Below are positions 44,880 to 57,360 of a DNA stretch of 64,000 nt, piece by piece. The number at the start of each line of letters is the position of its first letter. Position 1 is the stretch's first letter. Made by a program: the position numbers and the translations under genes. The stretch is from positions 26,569,160 to 26,633,159 of the forward strand of contig NC_134999.1 in NCBI RefSeq assembly GCF_051020985.1, written 5' to 3'. The stretch is from Nomia melanderi. Taxonomy: Eukaryota; Arthropoda; Insecta; Hymenoptera; Halictidae. The notes under the pieces were generated by a model. That model saw only the letters and a list, made by a program, of their open reading frames with translations, ran no database searches and was not told the DNA's origin.

Positions 44880-45235
44880 CTAACACTAATGAATATTTAA
44901 TACAATTCATATGTAATATTTATAAAAGTTGCAATAGTAGATTTCTTTTCAGTTCGTTCAGATATTCGTTATAACATTCAAGTGGAACTATTCATTTTTC
45001 AAATCCGTTAGAAATATTCAAAACATACGCCAATGTTCGAAGCATTTATTCTTTTAACATATTTTTTTGTTTATATCGACTTGTTCTACATACAATAGTT
45101 ATAAGATTGAGTTATTGGAATAAAGTTTATTTAAAACATACTTAGTTTTATCGAAATCATTTCAGATATTTAATCCCTTTACGATATCAATAGTTACCAA
45201 AGCAGGAAACCAAAATCTGCTATTTTCACTGGATA
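44880..45235 (-). mobile_element. TTAA MITE, family I, rearranged copy
   Basis: Left CTAA plus CACTAATGAAT; family I blocks in reverse (aaaagttgcaatagtagatt, acattcaagtggaactattcattttt, ttacgatatcaatag). About 100 bp of extra sequence near 45060-45165 partly duplicates the central block (aaatcatttcagatattt beside aaatccgttagaaatatt). Confidence 0.65.
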
Positions 45236-46155
45236 TTATTTATACGTTGTTCAATAGTTACTTTAAAAAAGCTATTAGAATACATGATTATGTAAATTGT
45301 GATTACGATGTCTTTTATTGTGGTTGATATGTATAAATAATTTGTTTCTGCGTTGGTAGGGTTTCAATCGTGATTTAGTAATTTCAGTTCCAATATTTTA
45401 TAAGATGAAAAAGTGAGCAGAGACATGCATTACTTAGTGAGTGAATAATATTTTTTAATGAATTTTATATGGTTCATAAAAGTAGAAACGTTGTATAAAA
45501 ACTTTCACAATTTTTCCATCAGAAGATTATGTTATTCGTATCTTATAGTACTCTTTATTTATATTTATTATTTGCATTTTTATTATAATCAGACCGAGCT
45601 GAATATTTTAATTTTCATACGATACTTTTTCTTCGTTTTAAAGGATACAGTAATTTTAATTTCTCAACTTTAATAGAGTAATTTTTTAATCCTGTTCTTA
45701 GACACTCGTGTCCACTGCAGATCCACTTAATCCTTTGTCCATTAATCACTCCCGGACAAAAGGGAAATGGGACGAATGGGGCTTGTGCATAGAATCCAGA
45801 GTTTATCCACGATGAAAGGAAAAGAAACGCGTGTCAACTGTTTAATTAATTTATTTGTATTCATCGTATAATCACTCATGAATACTGGACACACGTAAAC
45901 AATCGCCTCAAATTAGTTTAAATATAAATAGCCTAACATCTGTTTATATACTTTATATTATATTCACACGCAAACTTAGCCTCACATCGGTTCTATAGTT
46001 CATAACGTAATCTATAATATTTATACATACAAATACAATTAACCCGTATCGTCTCGGACCATAGGCATCAAAGAGGTCGAATAGCTGTAAACATTGGCTA
46101 ATTCGGCAACTCTAATCTGCATTAAAATTTTTTTATATTATATCTTCTTCAAGTA
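45236..46155. other. AT-rich sequence, nothing recognised
   Basis: The frame at 45458-45673 is tyrosine/isoleucine/phenylalanine-rich low complexity. About 45700-45800 is slightly more GC-rich. No gene or element. Confidence 0.35.
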
Positions 46156-46395
46156 TCATGTGTGCCCTTAATTTTGAAAATAAAATCACATCTTATAAGT
46201 TACATACCACATTACACAGTCATAATAAATTTTTATTTTTCAAGATTAAATATTTTCTAAAATATTTTGTTATATATTGTAGTATAAAAATATTTTTTAA
46301 CCCATTCAAACACAAACCTCTAAATATCTCGAAACTGCAAATATATGACTTAGTTTACTTTTAAAATTAACGACACATATTTATTCATTTTTATA
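46156..46395 (+). repeat. Dispersed repeat V, copy 2
   Basis: Begins catgtgtgcccttaattttgaaaat and continues ..cattacacagtcataataaatttttatttttcaaga.., ..ctctaaatatctcgaaactgcaaatatatgactta.., matching 62857-63100 closely and 17522-18075 apart from the insertion there. The 68-codon frame at 46158-46364 is chance. Confidence 0.78.
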
Positions 46396-46476
46396 TACTT
46401 TGTAATTATTAAGTACTTCCTTACGGGTGATAGATTATCTACAAAGTTGAAAAGAGATGCAAAGAACGTTATCAAG

Positions 46477-47077
46477 TTAACCCTTTCACATTTGATTCTT
46501 ATACAACACTATCTATATTCACCTACCTGACAACAAAGGACGCCATTCAATGCATCACGAGTATGTACATGACACGTGTTTCAAATAAAATGGTAACTAC
46601 TTTTTTAATAGAAATAAGCTCAAAACAAGAGTATACGCAGAGTGTTCCATTTTAATGTATAAATGTAATTACTTCTTTATTCGTCATTTAAGAAATGTCT
46701 CAAATTCAATTTTTTTCCATTTCCATGGATTTTTGACCTAGACAGGTTAACACTTTTTCCTGGAGGACAACCTGCCACATTGATTAATGCAAACAAAATT
46801 ACACAAATATTTGAAATCTTAGTAGTGACCTTCATGTTCTTTGCACACGTCCACTAAAAGACAAACTAAGTGTTCCAAATAACTACCCTCTCAAAACAGA
46901 AAAAACTGCATTTAAGACATTATTTAAATAACATAATTCCGGAGATAATTGCATTTGTAAATTAAAACGAGACACCCTCTATATGCTTGCTTGTCACAGT
47001 TTCAATATTTTGCCTCACATTAAAATGGTAAAACAGTGTAAATACATTTTAATGTTTATCAGGTTTGAAAGGATTAA
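46477..47077. mobile_element. TTAA element, family M, 593 bp
   Basis: TTAA at 46477-46480 and 47074-47077; ends CCCTTTCACATTTGAT and, inverted, TCCTTTCAAACCTGAT. The interior has ttaatg..aattac..tttatt blocks but no coding frame. It is among the longer TTAA elements here. Confidence 0.75.
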
Positions 47078-49490
47078 CAACACGTGTAGCACATGCTTCG
47101 CGCACCTTTTTCCATGTAATTATTGCTTTGCGAAACTGGGTTAAATATTTATTGTGTCCTCCGAAGGCTGGTTCAGCGATCCCTGCGCTGCGTCATCGCA
47201 AACTGTCGCGTGTCTATGACCCTTCTGATTAGTCAATAAAACTTCATTTATCCGAACATCGTCGGGGGACAGGCTGATTCAGATGTTCTGGATGGTATCG
47301 TTAAAATAATTCTTGCCGCTTACTGCAGAGCCAGCTTATGGCTCGACCGGCAGGAATTATAAACGTTGAGTGCTCATACTGCTGAATCCCCTACTCAACA
47401 ACCGATGCGACTCTGAAGTGTTGTGAAATTAACGAACGCTACAAATTACCGAAATTTATTCAGTCGAGCGTAACAAAATGTTTGTTACAATAAATAATAA
47501 ATAACGAAAGTTTTATGTTAATGTCACGTTAGACTTGTAACGAAGATTTCCAACAGAGATTAGGAAACATACGTATCATTTGGTTTTTCTTTAATTGCAA
47601 TGGAATGTTTGTTCCATTTTTATTCAATTACTAAAAGAATTACAAATTGTAGTTTAATTATTATAAAGTTTTGATAAATCCTTGGCAAATGCGTATACGA
47701 AGAAAATCATAGGACAAAGGAAGTGAATTATCTCCTTCCTCATCAGAATGGAAAAGGAAAAAATATAAATTTATGTATTCATAAAGCGATGAATTTATTG
47801 GGTTAATGTAAATGTTCTGTCTTTTTTTCTAAGAAATAAAAGGAAGAATTCTCAACTGTCCTGGCTAAACCAAAACTAAGTAAAAACGAAGAAACTGTTC
47901 TTTATACATATTATAATAGTTCGAAAAGAAACGTTATCTGTTTCGGAAAAAACAATTTTTTGTTAACCACATACAAAAAATATTAAAATTTTTGCATCAA
48001 CCCAATACAATTGTAGTTCACTTTTCATAGAATTATAGTATGCGAATGCCATTTTAAATAATTAAATGGAAATTTACAATTTAACGTTAAAAATCTGTCG
48101 GATAAATGAAGTTTTAGTGCAGTCAGTATCACGTATCAAAATCGGAAGATCGAATGCTCAAGACATAGATTCTATTTCTGTTTACCTCAAAATACGCTTA
48201 TCTTTCCCTTGAAAAACGTGGAAGCTACGTCAGTGCACCAGAAGAATGGTCATCGTGTGTTCTAATGGATGATTTTATAGTGTCTTTTCGGCTCCATTGC
48301 GCGTGTTGCTGCGGCGATAGCAACAGCAGCAGTAACAAAACCCATAAAAAGGTACCTTTAAACCCTTTGACACGTAAACGATAGCTCCACAGTGACGGTC
48401 GAACGATTCGAGAGTGCACTAGAATGGGTACAGCATTCTTTCGTTTAAAAACAATTTGAAAGATTACCACGCTTGGTGGACGAACTATTCAATACGCAAT
48501 GCAGAGATGGGCGAGGTCGTTATCTAGATGAGGAATCATTCAACAATGAGTAAAATGTAAGAATCATATTGTTAGTTGCATATTTTTCTTTGAGCAAACG
48601 CCAAATGTTACAATTTCAAAAACAAATTGTCCATAATGAATAAAATATAAGAATTTTAATGTTACTTGCACATTTCTCTTTAAGTAAAATTCTGTGTTTA
48701 ATAAATAGCAGTAGTTTCAAGATAGAGATACAATTCCATAAACATTATTTCTCAGTAACTAATGTTAACCTTAATCTGATATAATGATAGAAATAGGCAT
48801 AATAATTTATTTACCATTATACAGCAACTTTTTCAAAAACAATACCGTCAAGTACACATAATCAATGTTCGTATATATAGTTGGAAGATGACTGATGTCT
48901 AGCGGAACAGTACAGGGACAACAGGTGTTTTTCTATTTCATGGTTTCATAATTTCCATTGGTTACGTGCCACTGTACTGGCGAATAGCAAATTAATCATC
49001 GAAACTATCAGGAATTGCAATATAAAGCTAACAGAAAACTAAATGAGAAGAAATAGAAGCTGACCAATCAGCCGAATTCCTCGACTTATCCATTAAGTGA
49101 TCCCCTAGCTGTATATACATTCATAAATCTAGCGTTAATTTAGCGATACACTTAACCGGTAGAAATAAAATGTTCTCGTACCCCAATTAGCATGTTACCT
49201 ACAAAAATATAAATTCTCATAAAGATTCACAGTCTAATTAATCGTTACCGTGTAATCGTGTAATGGTTATTACCCGCATTATTCGACTCATATTGTGCCT
49301 AACTCTGTTATCTAACGATAAGTGACGACCTAACCAACGGTACAGCACAGGAAACTCGCTCCGAGTTACACAACATCGATACATTTCCATTTTTCCCTGG
49401 AGAAACCAGAAAAATACTGTATGACTTTGATTCCACTGTCAATGACTTTCAACTATTCAGCTACGAAAATCGTACACCTCTTGGGAAACT
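47078..49490. other. Mixed sequence with one GC island and MITE traces
   Basis: 47150-47420 is a moderately GC-rich, non-coding island (gatccctgcgctgcgtcatcgc, agccagcttatggctcgaccgg), possibly regulatory. About 47510-47722 carries family B-like blocks (tgtcacgttagacttgtaacgaag at left, atcataggacaaagg at right). At 48361 a lone end aaaCCCTTTGACACGTAAACG suggests a TTAA-element fragment. The 81-codon minus frame 48225-48470 has a leucine run and no motif. Confidence 0.4.
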
Positions 49491-49497
49491 AATTGAA

Positions 49498-50010
49498 GCC
49501 GTGAATTCCAAAACAGCATAAGTCAACTAAGTAACATTTCAATAAAATTAATTTTTCTTTTCATCTTCGTTCATTCATTCATAATGTATTTTATTGATTA
49601 TTGCTGCAGGTATTGGCTACACTAAGGACGTACATCTTCGTAACGTGTACATTTTTAATATTAATAACCCTTTGTGGACATATGTCGATATTTTGGTGAG
49701 ATAAAATTTTCATATTTGGAATACCAAATTGCGGATAAACGATTTGATTATTCAAACAGCAAGAGATCGGTACAGGGTATTTTCCTATTATAACAGAAAA
49801 AAATATTTCAAATATACGAAACTCTCAACAGATAAAACAAAATTATATACCGAGTACTTAAATAATTATTTATCATTTTGCTTCACAGGCTGAGAGTTTG
49901 ATATATTTCAAAGGATCTTCGTCCGCAAAGGGTTAAATAAAAATGGTTAAATCAATAACTCGTACAGATAACCTGAAAAAGTGGACTTGTGCTGTTTTTC
50001 AATTATATCT
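49498..50010. repeat. Dispersed repeat X2 with inverted ends, split by family N
   Basis: The left part (49498-49665) matches 29448-29600. Beyond the family N element, aagtggacttgtgctgttttt (about 49979-49999) is the approximate inverse of the left block aaaacagcataagtcaact. The outer repeat therefore has inverted ends and was interrupted by the MITE. Confidence 0.55.
49664..49936 (+). mobile_element. TTAA MITE, family N
   Basis: ATAA at 49664-49667 and TTAA at 49933-49936; ends CCCTTTGTGGACATAT and, inverted, CCCTTTGCGGACGAAG; 265 bp. A left-end relative starts at 59763. Confidence 0.8.
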
Positions 50011-50304
50011 GAAAATCATGTACAATCTGTTTTCAAGCTTACGTTACAAAATTGTATTAGGTCATCTCATAATGCGGTTTCTTAAACTTAACTTTTAGAA
50101 ATAAAAGAAGTAAAAATAAACAACATTTTTTTAAGTCTAAAATATATTCTCCTGCATTATCTATAATGCTGTCCATCTTTCGGATAAACTTTCAATGCCT
50201 CCCTTCCAAAATTAACTGATAAGTTTTTTATTTTGTACGTTCAATGCAGCATAATCCAAAATGATCATTTTTATATTATTTATACTAGCTATTCTATCTA
50301 TCTA

Positions 50305-50532
50305 TTATCCCCTTACCCTACAATATCGTGTCAGACTCATAGCGAAGATTTTAAATAGAATTTCATAAATATAAATGTTACTTAATTGTTTCAGTTATAA
50401 ATTACAGTGTTATAGAATAAATGTAAACACAACATGAGCCTAGAATTTTTTTTCAATTTTACAATGAATTGTGAATAATGAGATAGTTTTGCCTACCGCA
50501 GTTATGATAGAAATCATAGTGGAAGAGGCTAA
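50305..50532 (+). mobile_element. TTAA MITE, family B (copy 7)
   Basis: TTAT at 50305-50308, then CCCCTTACCCTACAATATCG and gtcagactca; the right end ..gatagaaatcatagtggaagagg closes at CTAA 50529-50532. About 220 bp. Confidence 0.75.
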
Positions 50533-51652
50533 ATATGTAGCATCCGAAATTTATTTAGTGTATGTTGGGTTTTAAGTTGTCTTAAAAAGTATGAATATAA
50601 AGGTTAGTGCGAGTGAAGGGACCGTTAAAAAGACACCATAAAAAAGGAAGCTGTAAAGATAGGTCCCAGCATTGTCAATTTTTTAATACGTATATCGTTA
50701 GTAAACACTGTTTCCTGTTCCAGTTACTTCAGTTTCCTCGCCTCGATTGTAAAGGCATCAGTAATTGACCTGGTATCAATAGCTGACAATTCCATGCATA
50801 GAGTCTCCCTATATAATAAAGGAGGATATTTACTATTATTAACGCAGGAAATTTTTCTTGACTGATCAACTACTGGTGCTTTTATCTTACCTAAATATTA
50901 CATTAGTGAGATTTCCTTTTGTATTTTCGTGTCAATATTGTACGAGAAGCGTTTCTAGGTTCCGAACGACAAAATCAGTGGCCGTGTGACTACAGCTACC
51001 GCGTCTGTCAATAACGTCACACGTCGCAACTCTCGTGTGATCGCACACCGATTCAGCCTTAAAGTGGGATTTCCTATCAGCGCCAACCGTTTCCACTCCG
51101 ATGCAGTGGAGAAATGCGCTTTTATTTTCCTATAAACGATTTTCAACTAGCACGTTTGAGTCAGGTGTGCCTCGTCTGACAATCACCTGCTTTAGCAAAG
51201 CGCGCACCTTAGACGGGAACACACGGCGATCGCTTTTTAGTAGACGAAAGACTTTCATCTGTTTTTCTTTCAGCGTTCCCGGTACCAGTCTGTCGAATGC
51301 AGAATTACTTTTTCTTTTCCTTTTTGCAGTTTTAACACTAAACGCGCCAGACAGGACAAAATGGCCCATACCCGATTTCTTCCTTTACAGTCGTTGGAAA
51401 AGTATACAGTAAGTTACTGACATGATCCCAGTCGACCAGTGGTTCAAAAGTGAAGAAGGGCAAGGGGATTCGGCCGCACGCTCCACCTCAGCTCGCGGCT
51501 CGGCCAGTAACAAAAACGTGCCGAAACTAATTCCGCCATTACTGTCGGGCCGAGCGTTGCGAGTGGATGTGTTCCTTTGCCTCTCTTCATTTTCAAGCCA
51601 CAGACCGGATAGGATCATGTCGGTAACGTACTGTAGACGCTTCTCAGAGAAA
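50533..51652. other. GC-elevated block with family H end; no gene recognised
   Basis: 50950-51320 and 51430-51630 are relatively GC- and CpG-rich with overlapping open frames on both strands (63-110 codons). None matches a known family. At 51334 TTAA plus CACTAAACGCGCCAG, then acaaaatggccca, is a family H-like left end. Sequence downstream to 51420 looks related. Possible host exons or regulatory DNA cannot be excluded. Confidence 0.3.
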
Positions 51653-51899
51653 TTAACACGTTGAATGCTGTAAGGATCACCGGTGACCCCCAACAAAATC
51701 GAATTACTACAGTTCATTCAATTAAACGTTAGTTATTTGAAAACATTTCTATATTATAAATAATACTACATAAACCGGTGACATTCAGATAGATGAACAT
51801 GTAATAATAATAATGCAATTCAATGAAATGATTTGATATCATATTTTTTCCATTTTGTGTATTTTGCTCTATGAAATTGTGCGGCGTTCATCGTGTTAA
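51653..51899 (+). mobile_element. TTAA MITE, family C (copy 3)
   Basis: TTAA at 51653-51656 and 51896-51899; ends CACGTTGAATGCTG and, inverted, CACGATGAACGCCG; 239 bp. It includes the conserved block ccattttgtgtattttg near the right end. Confidence 0.9.
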
Positions 51900-52522
51900 C
51901 AAATACAGTATTTTCGCGATTAGTATCTGGCCCGATCTGCAAGATTATATAATATTGTATTGCTCCGACGAGATGGCAAGCTACCCACGAGCGGAAAAGT
52001 CCGGGTGGCAAGACGACTGTTCCACGCACAATGTTCGAGGCCGCCTCGGTTTTCGACGCATGGTTATTATTGGCGTAATTTATTTGTTTTCCTTTTAATC
52101 GTCTATTTTTATCCTTTTATTATATTCTTAGAAATAGCGAAATTAATCGATCACACCATTTCGAATTTCTTGTGTGAAAATAGAAAAGCGTAATTATACT
52201 GTCCGAAAGTGCCAGCCTATCAGTTAGTAGAATTAAATTAAGTGTATTTATTTATTTTCCTTCTAATTCTTTCTTTTGAATTTTGTCATTACCAGCTTAG
52301 ATATACAAAATTAGATCGGTAACACCATTCAGAATGTTTTAACGTGAAAATATAAAAGCGAAATTCAGTTTTCAAACTGAAACGAAGGAAACGTGATCAT
52401 CTTAAGGCTGTCCTTAAAGGAAGTTTCTGGGAATGGAAGAAATGGAAAAGGTGGAAAAGGTTTAGCGAAATATTTCCTTATACGTGGAGACGTTTGATGA
52501 AAGGTTATGGGCGGTGTATATC
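51900..52522. other. Spacer, GC pocket at 51.96-52.06 kb
   Basis: 51960-52060 is GC-elevated and open in two plus frames (51871-52098, 51960-52193), with no recognised domain. The remainder is AT-rich. Confidence 0.35.
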
Positions 52523-52524
52523 AG

Positions 52525-52600
52525 TGACTCTCAACGTGGGTACCGCCCTCAGAGAGCATTGAAGATATTGAAGGGGCGTTACAGATCAAACTGGTGTTAC
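52525..52600 (+). mobile_element. Possible hAT-type left end
   Basis: CAGTGACTCTCAACGTGGG near 52525 resembles the cagtggttctcaac start of many hAT elements. It is followed by accgccctcagagag and ggggcg, reminiscent of the ggcgccccc that often follows. No matching inverted right end was found within several kilobases, so this is either a fragment or coincidence. Confidence 0.4.
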
Positions 52601-53870
52601 TTAAATTAAGACTACTTATTATTTATTACTTCATTTTACACATATTTTTATTGTACTCTCAATTATTGAAAATATCTTTTATTTATACTTTAAATGTATA
52701 TTTTACTCCTTTCGTAATGTTTCTTTTGTAATTGAAAGTATAACGAATGAGATTCTTTATTGTAAAATCATAATCGTGTGAAAACTATGATTGTTATAAA
52801 TATTAACTGAGTAAATAAACACTAGACATTGAACACAAATAATAGAGTAACGAATACTTTGGTATACAAAGTATTTTGGTGCAGGAATGAAAGAAATTAA
52901 AAATTATTGGCATGTATATAAAAAGTAAATGACGAAAATCAAGTAGAAGTAGGAAAAATATCATCTTAGTACTCCTCTAATGACGAATATAGGAAATTTC
53001 ATTCATGTCATGAACTTTTAGAAAATAATGCTACTCACCTACTAAATATATAAACATCTCGTTGCCTGTCAGGCAACAGAAAAAGGATGTTTTATGGAAT
53101 ATTTTATCTAATAGTGAAAAATAATACTAAAATATAATAAAATTATATAGTACCAAATGATATTATAATATAATACTAAATAGTATTATAACATAATTTC
53201 AAACAAGAATAAAATCAGAGATCGACTTTATCCAACTTTCAAAATTGATGACAACGCAGGACATCCACGCCAAGAAGACTTTCTGTGCAATTTGATTGGA
53301 GATGAGATCTGTTTTACGAGCACCTTCGATCAAGTGAAACGATTGCTGCAGAGTGTCTACAGATTGCAACTGAAACATTTGACTGATGGAATAGAATAAA
53401 AAGTACCACTTATTGGACAAAAAGCCTGAAAGGTGTCTTGTTAAACAACACTAAACAATATGTCTCTGTTTACCCCTCTGAATACCGGATTTTTCCATAC
53501 ACATGCGAAAAATACTAATAGTTTTTATTCGTTTTTACTACCACGCAGGAAATTCTTTGTTTCGAATTCAATTTTGAAGTATTCTTTTAGAAATATCTAC
53601 ATATTATTATAAAAATAAAGTTTCAAACAATGCAGAAAAGGATAGATAATTCTGAAAAATATTCATAAATAAAACGAAAACAGACTTTCTGAACCAATTG
53701 TTATATTCATATTCATAGTGTGGTCTTTGTTTTTATAGTGTATATAACACATAATTCATAATAACAAGATAAAGAAATTGAAAATCATTTTTAAGTCTAC
53801 ACCTTCAATGTGATGGTTGGAGTAATATTCGTATTTACCAAGTAAATCCCCATCACTGTTTGCTACATAT
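52601..53870. other. AT-rich sequence with one coding-like pocket
   Basis: 53200-53430 is less AT-rich and open on the minus strand for 73 codons (53199-53420; segment VDTLQQSFHLIEGARKT), and largely open on the plus strand too. Because it follows the hAT-like end it could be transposase remnant, but no hAT signature (BED finger, dimerisation motif) is visible. A TA/AAT-rich tract lies at 53105-53195. Confidence 0.3.
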
Positions 53871-53871
53871 G

Positions 53872-54097
53872 ACGTGGATTGCTGCAAAAATTTCGGAATA
53901 GAATCAGAAAAGTCAGAAATAAATTTGAACTGATGGTGTTATTGTTTTCCAAAATATTCTCTTTCAATCATAAATACAATTTCCATTGTGTTGTGTAATT
54001 TCCATTACGTTGTAAACATGAAAATGTGAAGCTTTACGTAAATAACAAATAACTGAATGTCAAAATGGATTTCCAAAAATTTTACAGCAACCTACGT
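53872..54097. mobile_element. Mariner-type MITE
   Basis: Inverted ends ACGTGGATTGCTGCAAAAAT and ACGTAGGTTGCTGTAAAATT bound 226 bp. The ggttgctgcaaaa motif also starts the fragment at 24394. It is non-coding. The assignment to the mariner group rests on terminal-repeat resemblance only; the TA duplication is not clear. Confidence 0.65.
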
Positions 54098-54172
54098 ACA
54101 GAACGATAAAACTGTGCTAGTACAATTATTTTCACTGCGCAAAAAAAGTTTATTCATTTTATTGAAAAAAAT

Positions 54173-54257
54173 TTAAGGGGAGCGCGATAGTGCTTCCGGT
54201 ATTTTTCGCATATGCATGAAGGAGCGCGATTGCGCTCCCCGGTGCTCAAAGAGTTAA
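54173..54257. mobile_element. Tiny GC-rich TTAA-bounded hairpin element
   Basis: TTAA at 54173-54176 and 54254-54257 enclose 77 bp. Inside, ggggagcgcgatagtgct faces ggagcgcgattgcgctcccc, which can fold into a long GC-rich hairpin with an AT-rich loop. The right end (inverted CTCTTTGAGCACCGGGG) looks like a TTAA-element terminus. The left has only the inner part, so this is probably a deletion derivative. Confidence 0.6.
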
Positions 54258-54329
54258 CAAACCACCTCTGATACTTTAGCGACCTGTCATATATGTGAGA
54301 TTTCCCTGCTATCAGTCGACACCATATAA

Positions 54330-55275
54330 AAGTGACTTTGCCCCGTCAATTTATTTATTTATCTGTTTATATGTTACCATCACAATAACACGTGACAAAA
54401 ACTAAGATTTTGTTATAAAGTTTGATCAACAGTTTCAAACTTTATCTGGATTTATCTAGTTATCTTCTAACATAATAATAAATTCGAATAATGATTTGAA
54501 TGTTCCTTTTAATAAGTATTTTATAATATGTTGGTAAACATGTAATATGATACATCTGTTTACTTGCTTTACCTGGTTATTTATTGACATATTAAAAATA
54601 GCTTTTATTGTAAGAAAAATTGTATTATAAAGTTTGAGTAATATTTATAACTAAGATCGTGTTATAAAGTTTGAATAATTATTTATAACTGAGATTATAT
54701 TATACAGTTTCAATAAAATCTATAACTATTAGACACCGCGGAAAAAGTTCGTGCTGTTCCTTAACCCTTTGGGATTAGGTGGATTTAAAATTGTCCTACT
54801 TTTTTTTACAGTTAATACATGGTGAGATATTTTTTAACCTACCAAACTTAATTGAAATTACTTATACTATAAACTACTTAAATCAAAATTTAAACACGAA
54901 GAACTTTTTTATAAACTAATTTTATTTTAATTGATACCATCGACATAACACAATTTGCTGCTAATAACAATTTCATTCATTAAACTAGTGAAATGACGAT
55001 TGAAATCGAACATCAATTCATTGTTGACAATAAAACTGCACAAACTTTCTCCAGCACCTATTAAAATCGTATTATGCAGTTTGAATAATAATTTCAATAT
55101 TATTTTCAGTAAAGATAATATTTTATAACCTGTCAGTTTACTTGTTTATCTGTTTCATCTGATTACTTGACAGTACAATAATGGTGACATTTATTGCGAC
55201 AAAAACTCAAATCACATTATAAAATACGAATGACAATTTCAATGTTTCCTTCGATAAGTATTTTATAACTACATT
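54330..55275 (+). repeat. Degenerate long-unit tandem repeat
   Basis: Blocks recur in the same order at about 54340-54540, 54545-54715 and 55060-55275: a tgtttacttg..ttacctggtta part, a gacaaaaactNagatNNNattataaagtttgaataat part, and a tttcaatgttccttttNataagtattttataa part. Units are roughly 170-220 bp and heavily diverged. The array is interrupted at 54765-55060 by unrelated sequence that begins TTAA plus CCCTTTGGGATTAGG. Confidence 0.6.
54764..55062 (+). mobile_element. Possible TTAA element inside the tandem repeat
   Basis: Starts TTAA plus CCCTTTGGGATTAGGTGG and may end at ccagcaccta plus TTAA near 55059. The ends are not good inverted repeats, but the segment interrupts the array cleanly. 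Confidence 0.45.
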
Positions 55276-57103
55276 ACGAACGAACGACTTAGCGAAAAGC
55301 GCCGCCGGCAGAACAAGATTTTCAAGAGCTCTGCCAGCGGTTTACAAGAACGCTCGCATTAAATGTGTGGTCGTTAAAATGTGAACTCGAATGGGGAAGT
55401 TTTTTCATGCGCGACATATTCGCCAGATTGGCGTCCTCAAATTTTCATTTATTCAGGTCGCTGCCACATTCTTTAGCTAAACAGCGCTTCGAAGATGCGG
55501 ATAAGATATAACAATGGATCGATAATTTCGTTGCCCCCGAATTGGTTTCCTTTTCGTGAAGGAATCAGGAACTTATCCTGGAGATAACCGAAAAGTATTA
55601 TGAGAATGGGGGGAAATAAGCAATAAAATGGTATTATCGGAATATTTCCCAAGTTCTGAAAATATCGAGAAAAGTTAGTTTCAGAACTGAAATTTTCAGA
55701 AACACCTGATATAATAAAAATAAATGTAAAATGTTCACAAAATTTCAATTTTCCGTCTGAGCGAAGATTGAAATTAATTAAGAATTTTTTAATTAAATTT
55801 AAAACGAAATTAACTTGTTTCTTGGTTAGCCTATAGAATTATGTTTTTCGTTATTGATTAAGTGATTAATATATAACTATAAATATATTTCATTATTTTT
55901 CATCCTCTCTTTAAAAAAATGCTGCAGAATTTGATATCATCTTGGATCAACTTTCTAGGTATATTGCAGTGCTGTGTGAAACATTGCTTCAGTTCGTAAC
56001 CAATTTATTCTGTTTTAAATCGTGAGTATAATTAACGACAAAATATTTCGCTTCTCTTAGTTTGTGATTATATTTAAAGCTAGTATTTTGATTGAAAAAT
56101 ATTGAAAATATTCGTCTTTTCAGTGTGATTTTGTATTATATGATATTTATGTTTAACTTCGTTGGATTGATTCTATATTTATGAAAAAAATCGATGAAAG
56201 TTTTTAATGGCGTGTTTTGTTATATACAAACTTTCGTTGTTAAATTAAAAATAAATTTATTTTATCAAATGATTCCTTGCCTTATAATACCATTTTTTCC
56301 GTCACTTTACTTTTGCCGTTAGAAAATATTTGAAGGACACATTTTAAATACAAACAAATAAAATGTTTTTCTTTACACGTCAGACTTTTAAAACAAGGAT
56401 ATTTTATTTACTGAAACATTAACTTTTCATTTGACATATTATTTTAACTAAAATATATATCACTTAATACTTTAAAACTTATACATAGTACTTTATCTAA
56501 ACTATTAGGTTCTTGTTTTATTTTCAAAGTAGTATTAGTGTATATGAATAAATATTAATATTACTAAATGTTACTAAAATCAATAAATATTAAGATTACT
56601 AAATATTAAATATTATTAAGTATTAATAATAAATTAATATTACTGCATAATATTTCAAGAAACTGTTGAAGAGAGTCAACAGAGTATACAGTAACAAATT
56701 ATAATTTTATAAGATGAAACTGATTCTTATGTTTCATTAAACAGAGCAACAATCCAATACATACTATCTCATATTAGAAATAGTATTCTGAACATTATTT
56801 GAAATATTATTTTGCAATATTTCACTCAGCTTTTTTAGATGAACACGTCGCATACACGTTGAAAATGATTACCTGGACGTTGCTAACAGCCGAACACATT
56901 CGATCAAACCCACCCACCTGACGCTTATAGGAAATCCTACCTTTAGCTTCACTGGGTTTCTGATAACAGATGTGTAACACGATGTCTGACATACGAATAC
57001 CACCACCACCACCAATTACTTTTCTGTTAGAGTCGACCGCTGGCCAGGGTTCAACCCCTTCGTTTTTGTGGAATTGGGCACTAACGTATTACCATAATAC
57101 TGG
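55276..57103. other. GC pocket, then AT-rich sequence
   Basis: 55280-55460 is CpG-containing and includes a hairpin, CCGCCGGCAG (55302-55311) facing CTGCCAGCGG (55331-55340), with one mismatch. The 91-codon minus frame 55473-55748 is without a motif. AAT/ATT microsatellite-like sequence spans 56545-56650. A second moderate-GC stretch at 56840-57075 includes a (CCA)n run near 57000. Confidence 0.4.
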
Positions 57104-57360
57104 TTAACCCCTTGTCTTATAATATCGTGACAAATTCGTGACAAAGATTTCGAATAGAAGTTAACAAATGTAAATGTCGTTTTATTCATTTGAAGTGAAA
57201 TTAAATGTTATACACCTGTCCTCAGTTGTTAGCTTTTGTAAAAAAATGTAAGTCGTGGAACAAACAGAATTCTTTTTTTTTTTAGTAAATTTAATTTTTA
57301 TTAATTTTCAGTAAATCTCTGGTAAATATTTCTTCTAATAAATGTTTTCTTATTTTTAGA
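57104..57360 (+). mobile_element. TTAA MITE, family B, left part (copy 8)
   Basis: TTAA at 57104-57107 followed by CCCCTTGTCTTATAATATCG, then gacaaattcgtgacaaagatt, as in family B. The right terminus is not found and the end coordinate is approximate. Confidence 0.7.

Noticed and set aside
51130..51717. Overlapping 79- to 110-codon frames in the 51-kb GC block
   Set aside because: Frames on both strands are open at once and cross a MITE end; no domain is visible, so they were not called as genes.
52525..53430. A complete hAT element from the 52.5-kb end to the 53.2-53.4-kb open frame
   Set aside because: No matching right terminus or 8-bp duplication was found, and the open frame lacks hAT signatures.
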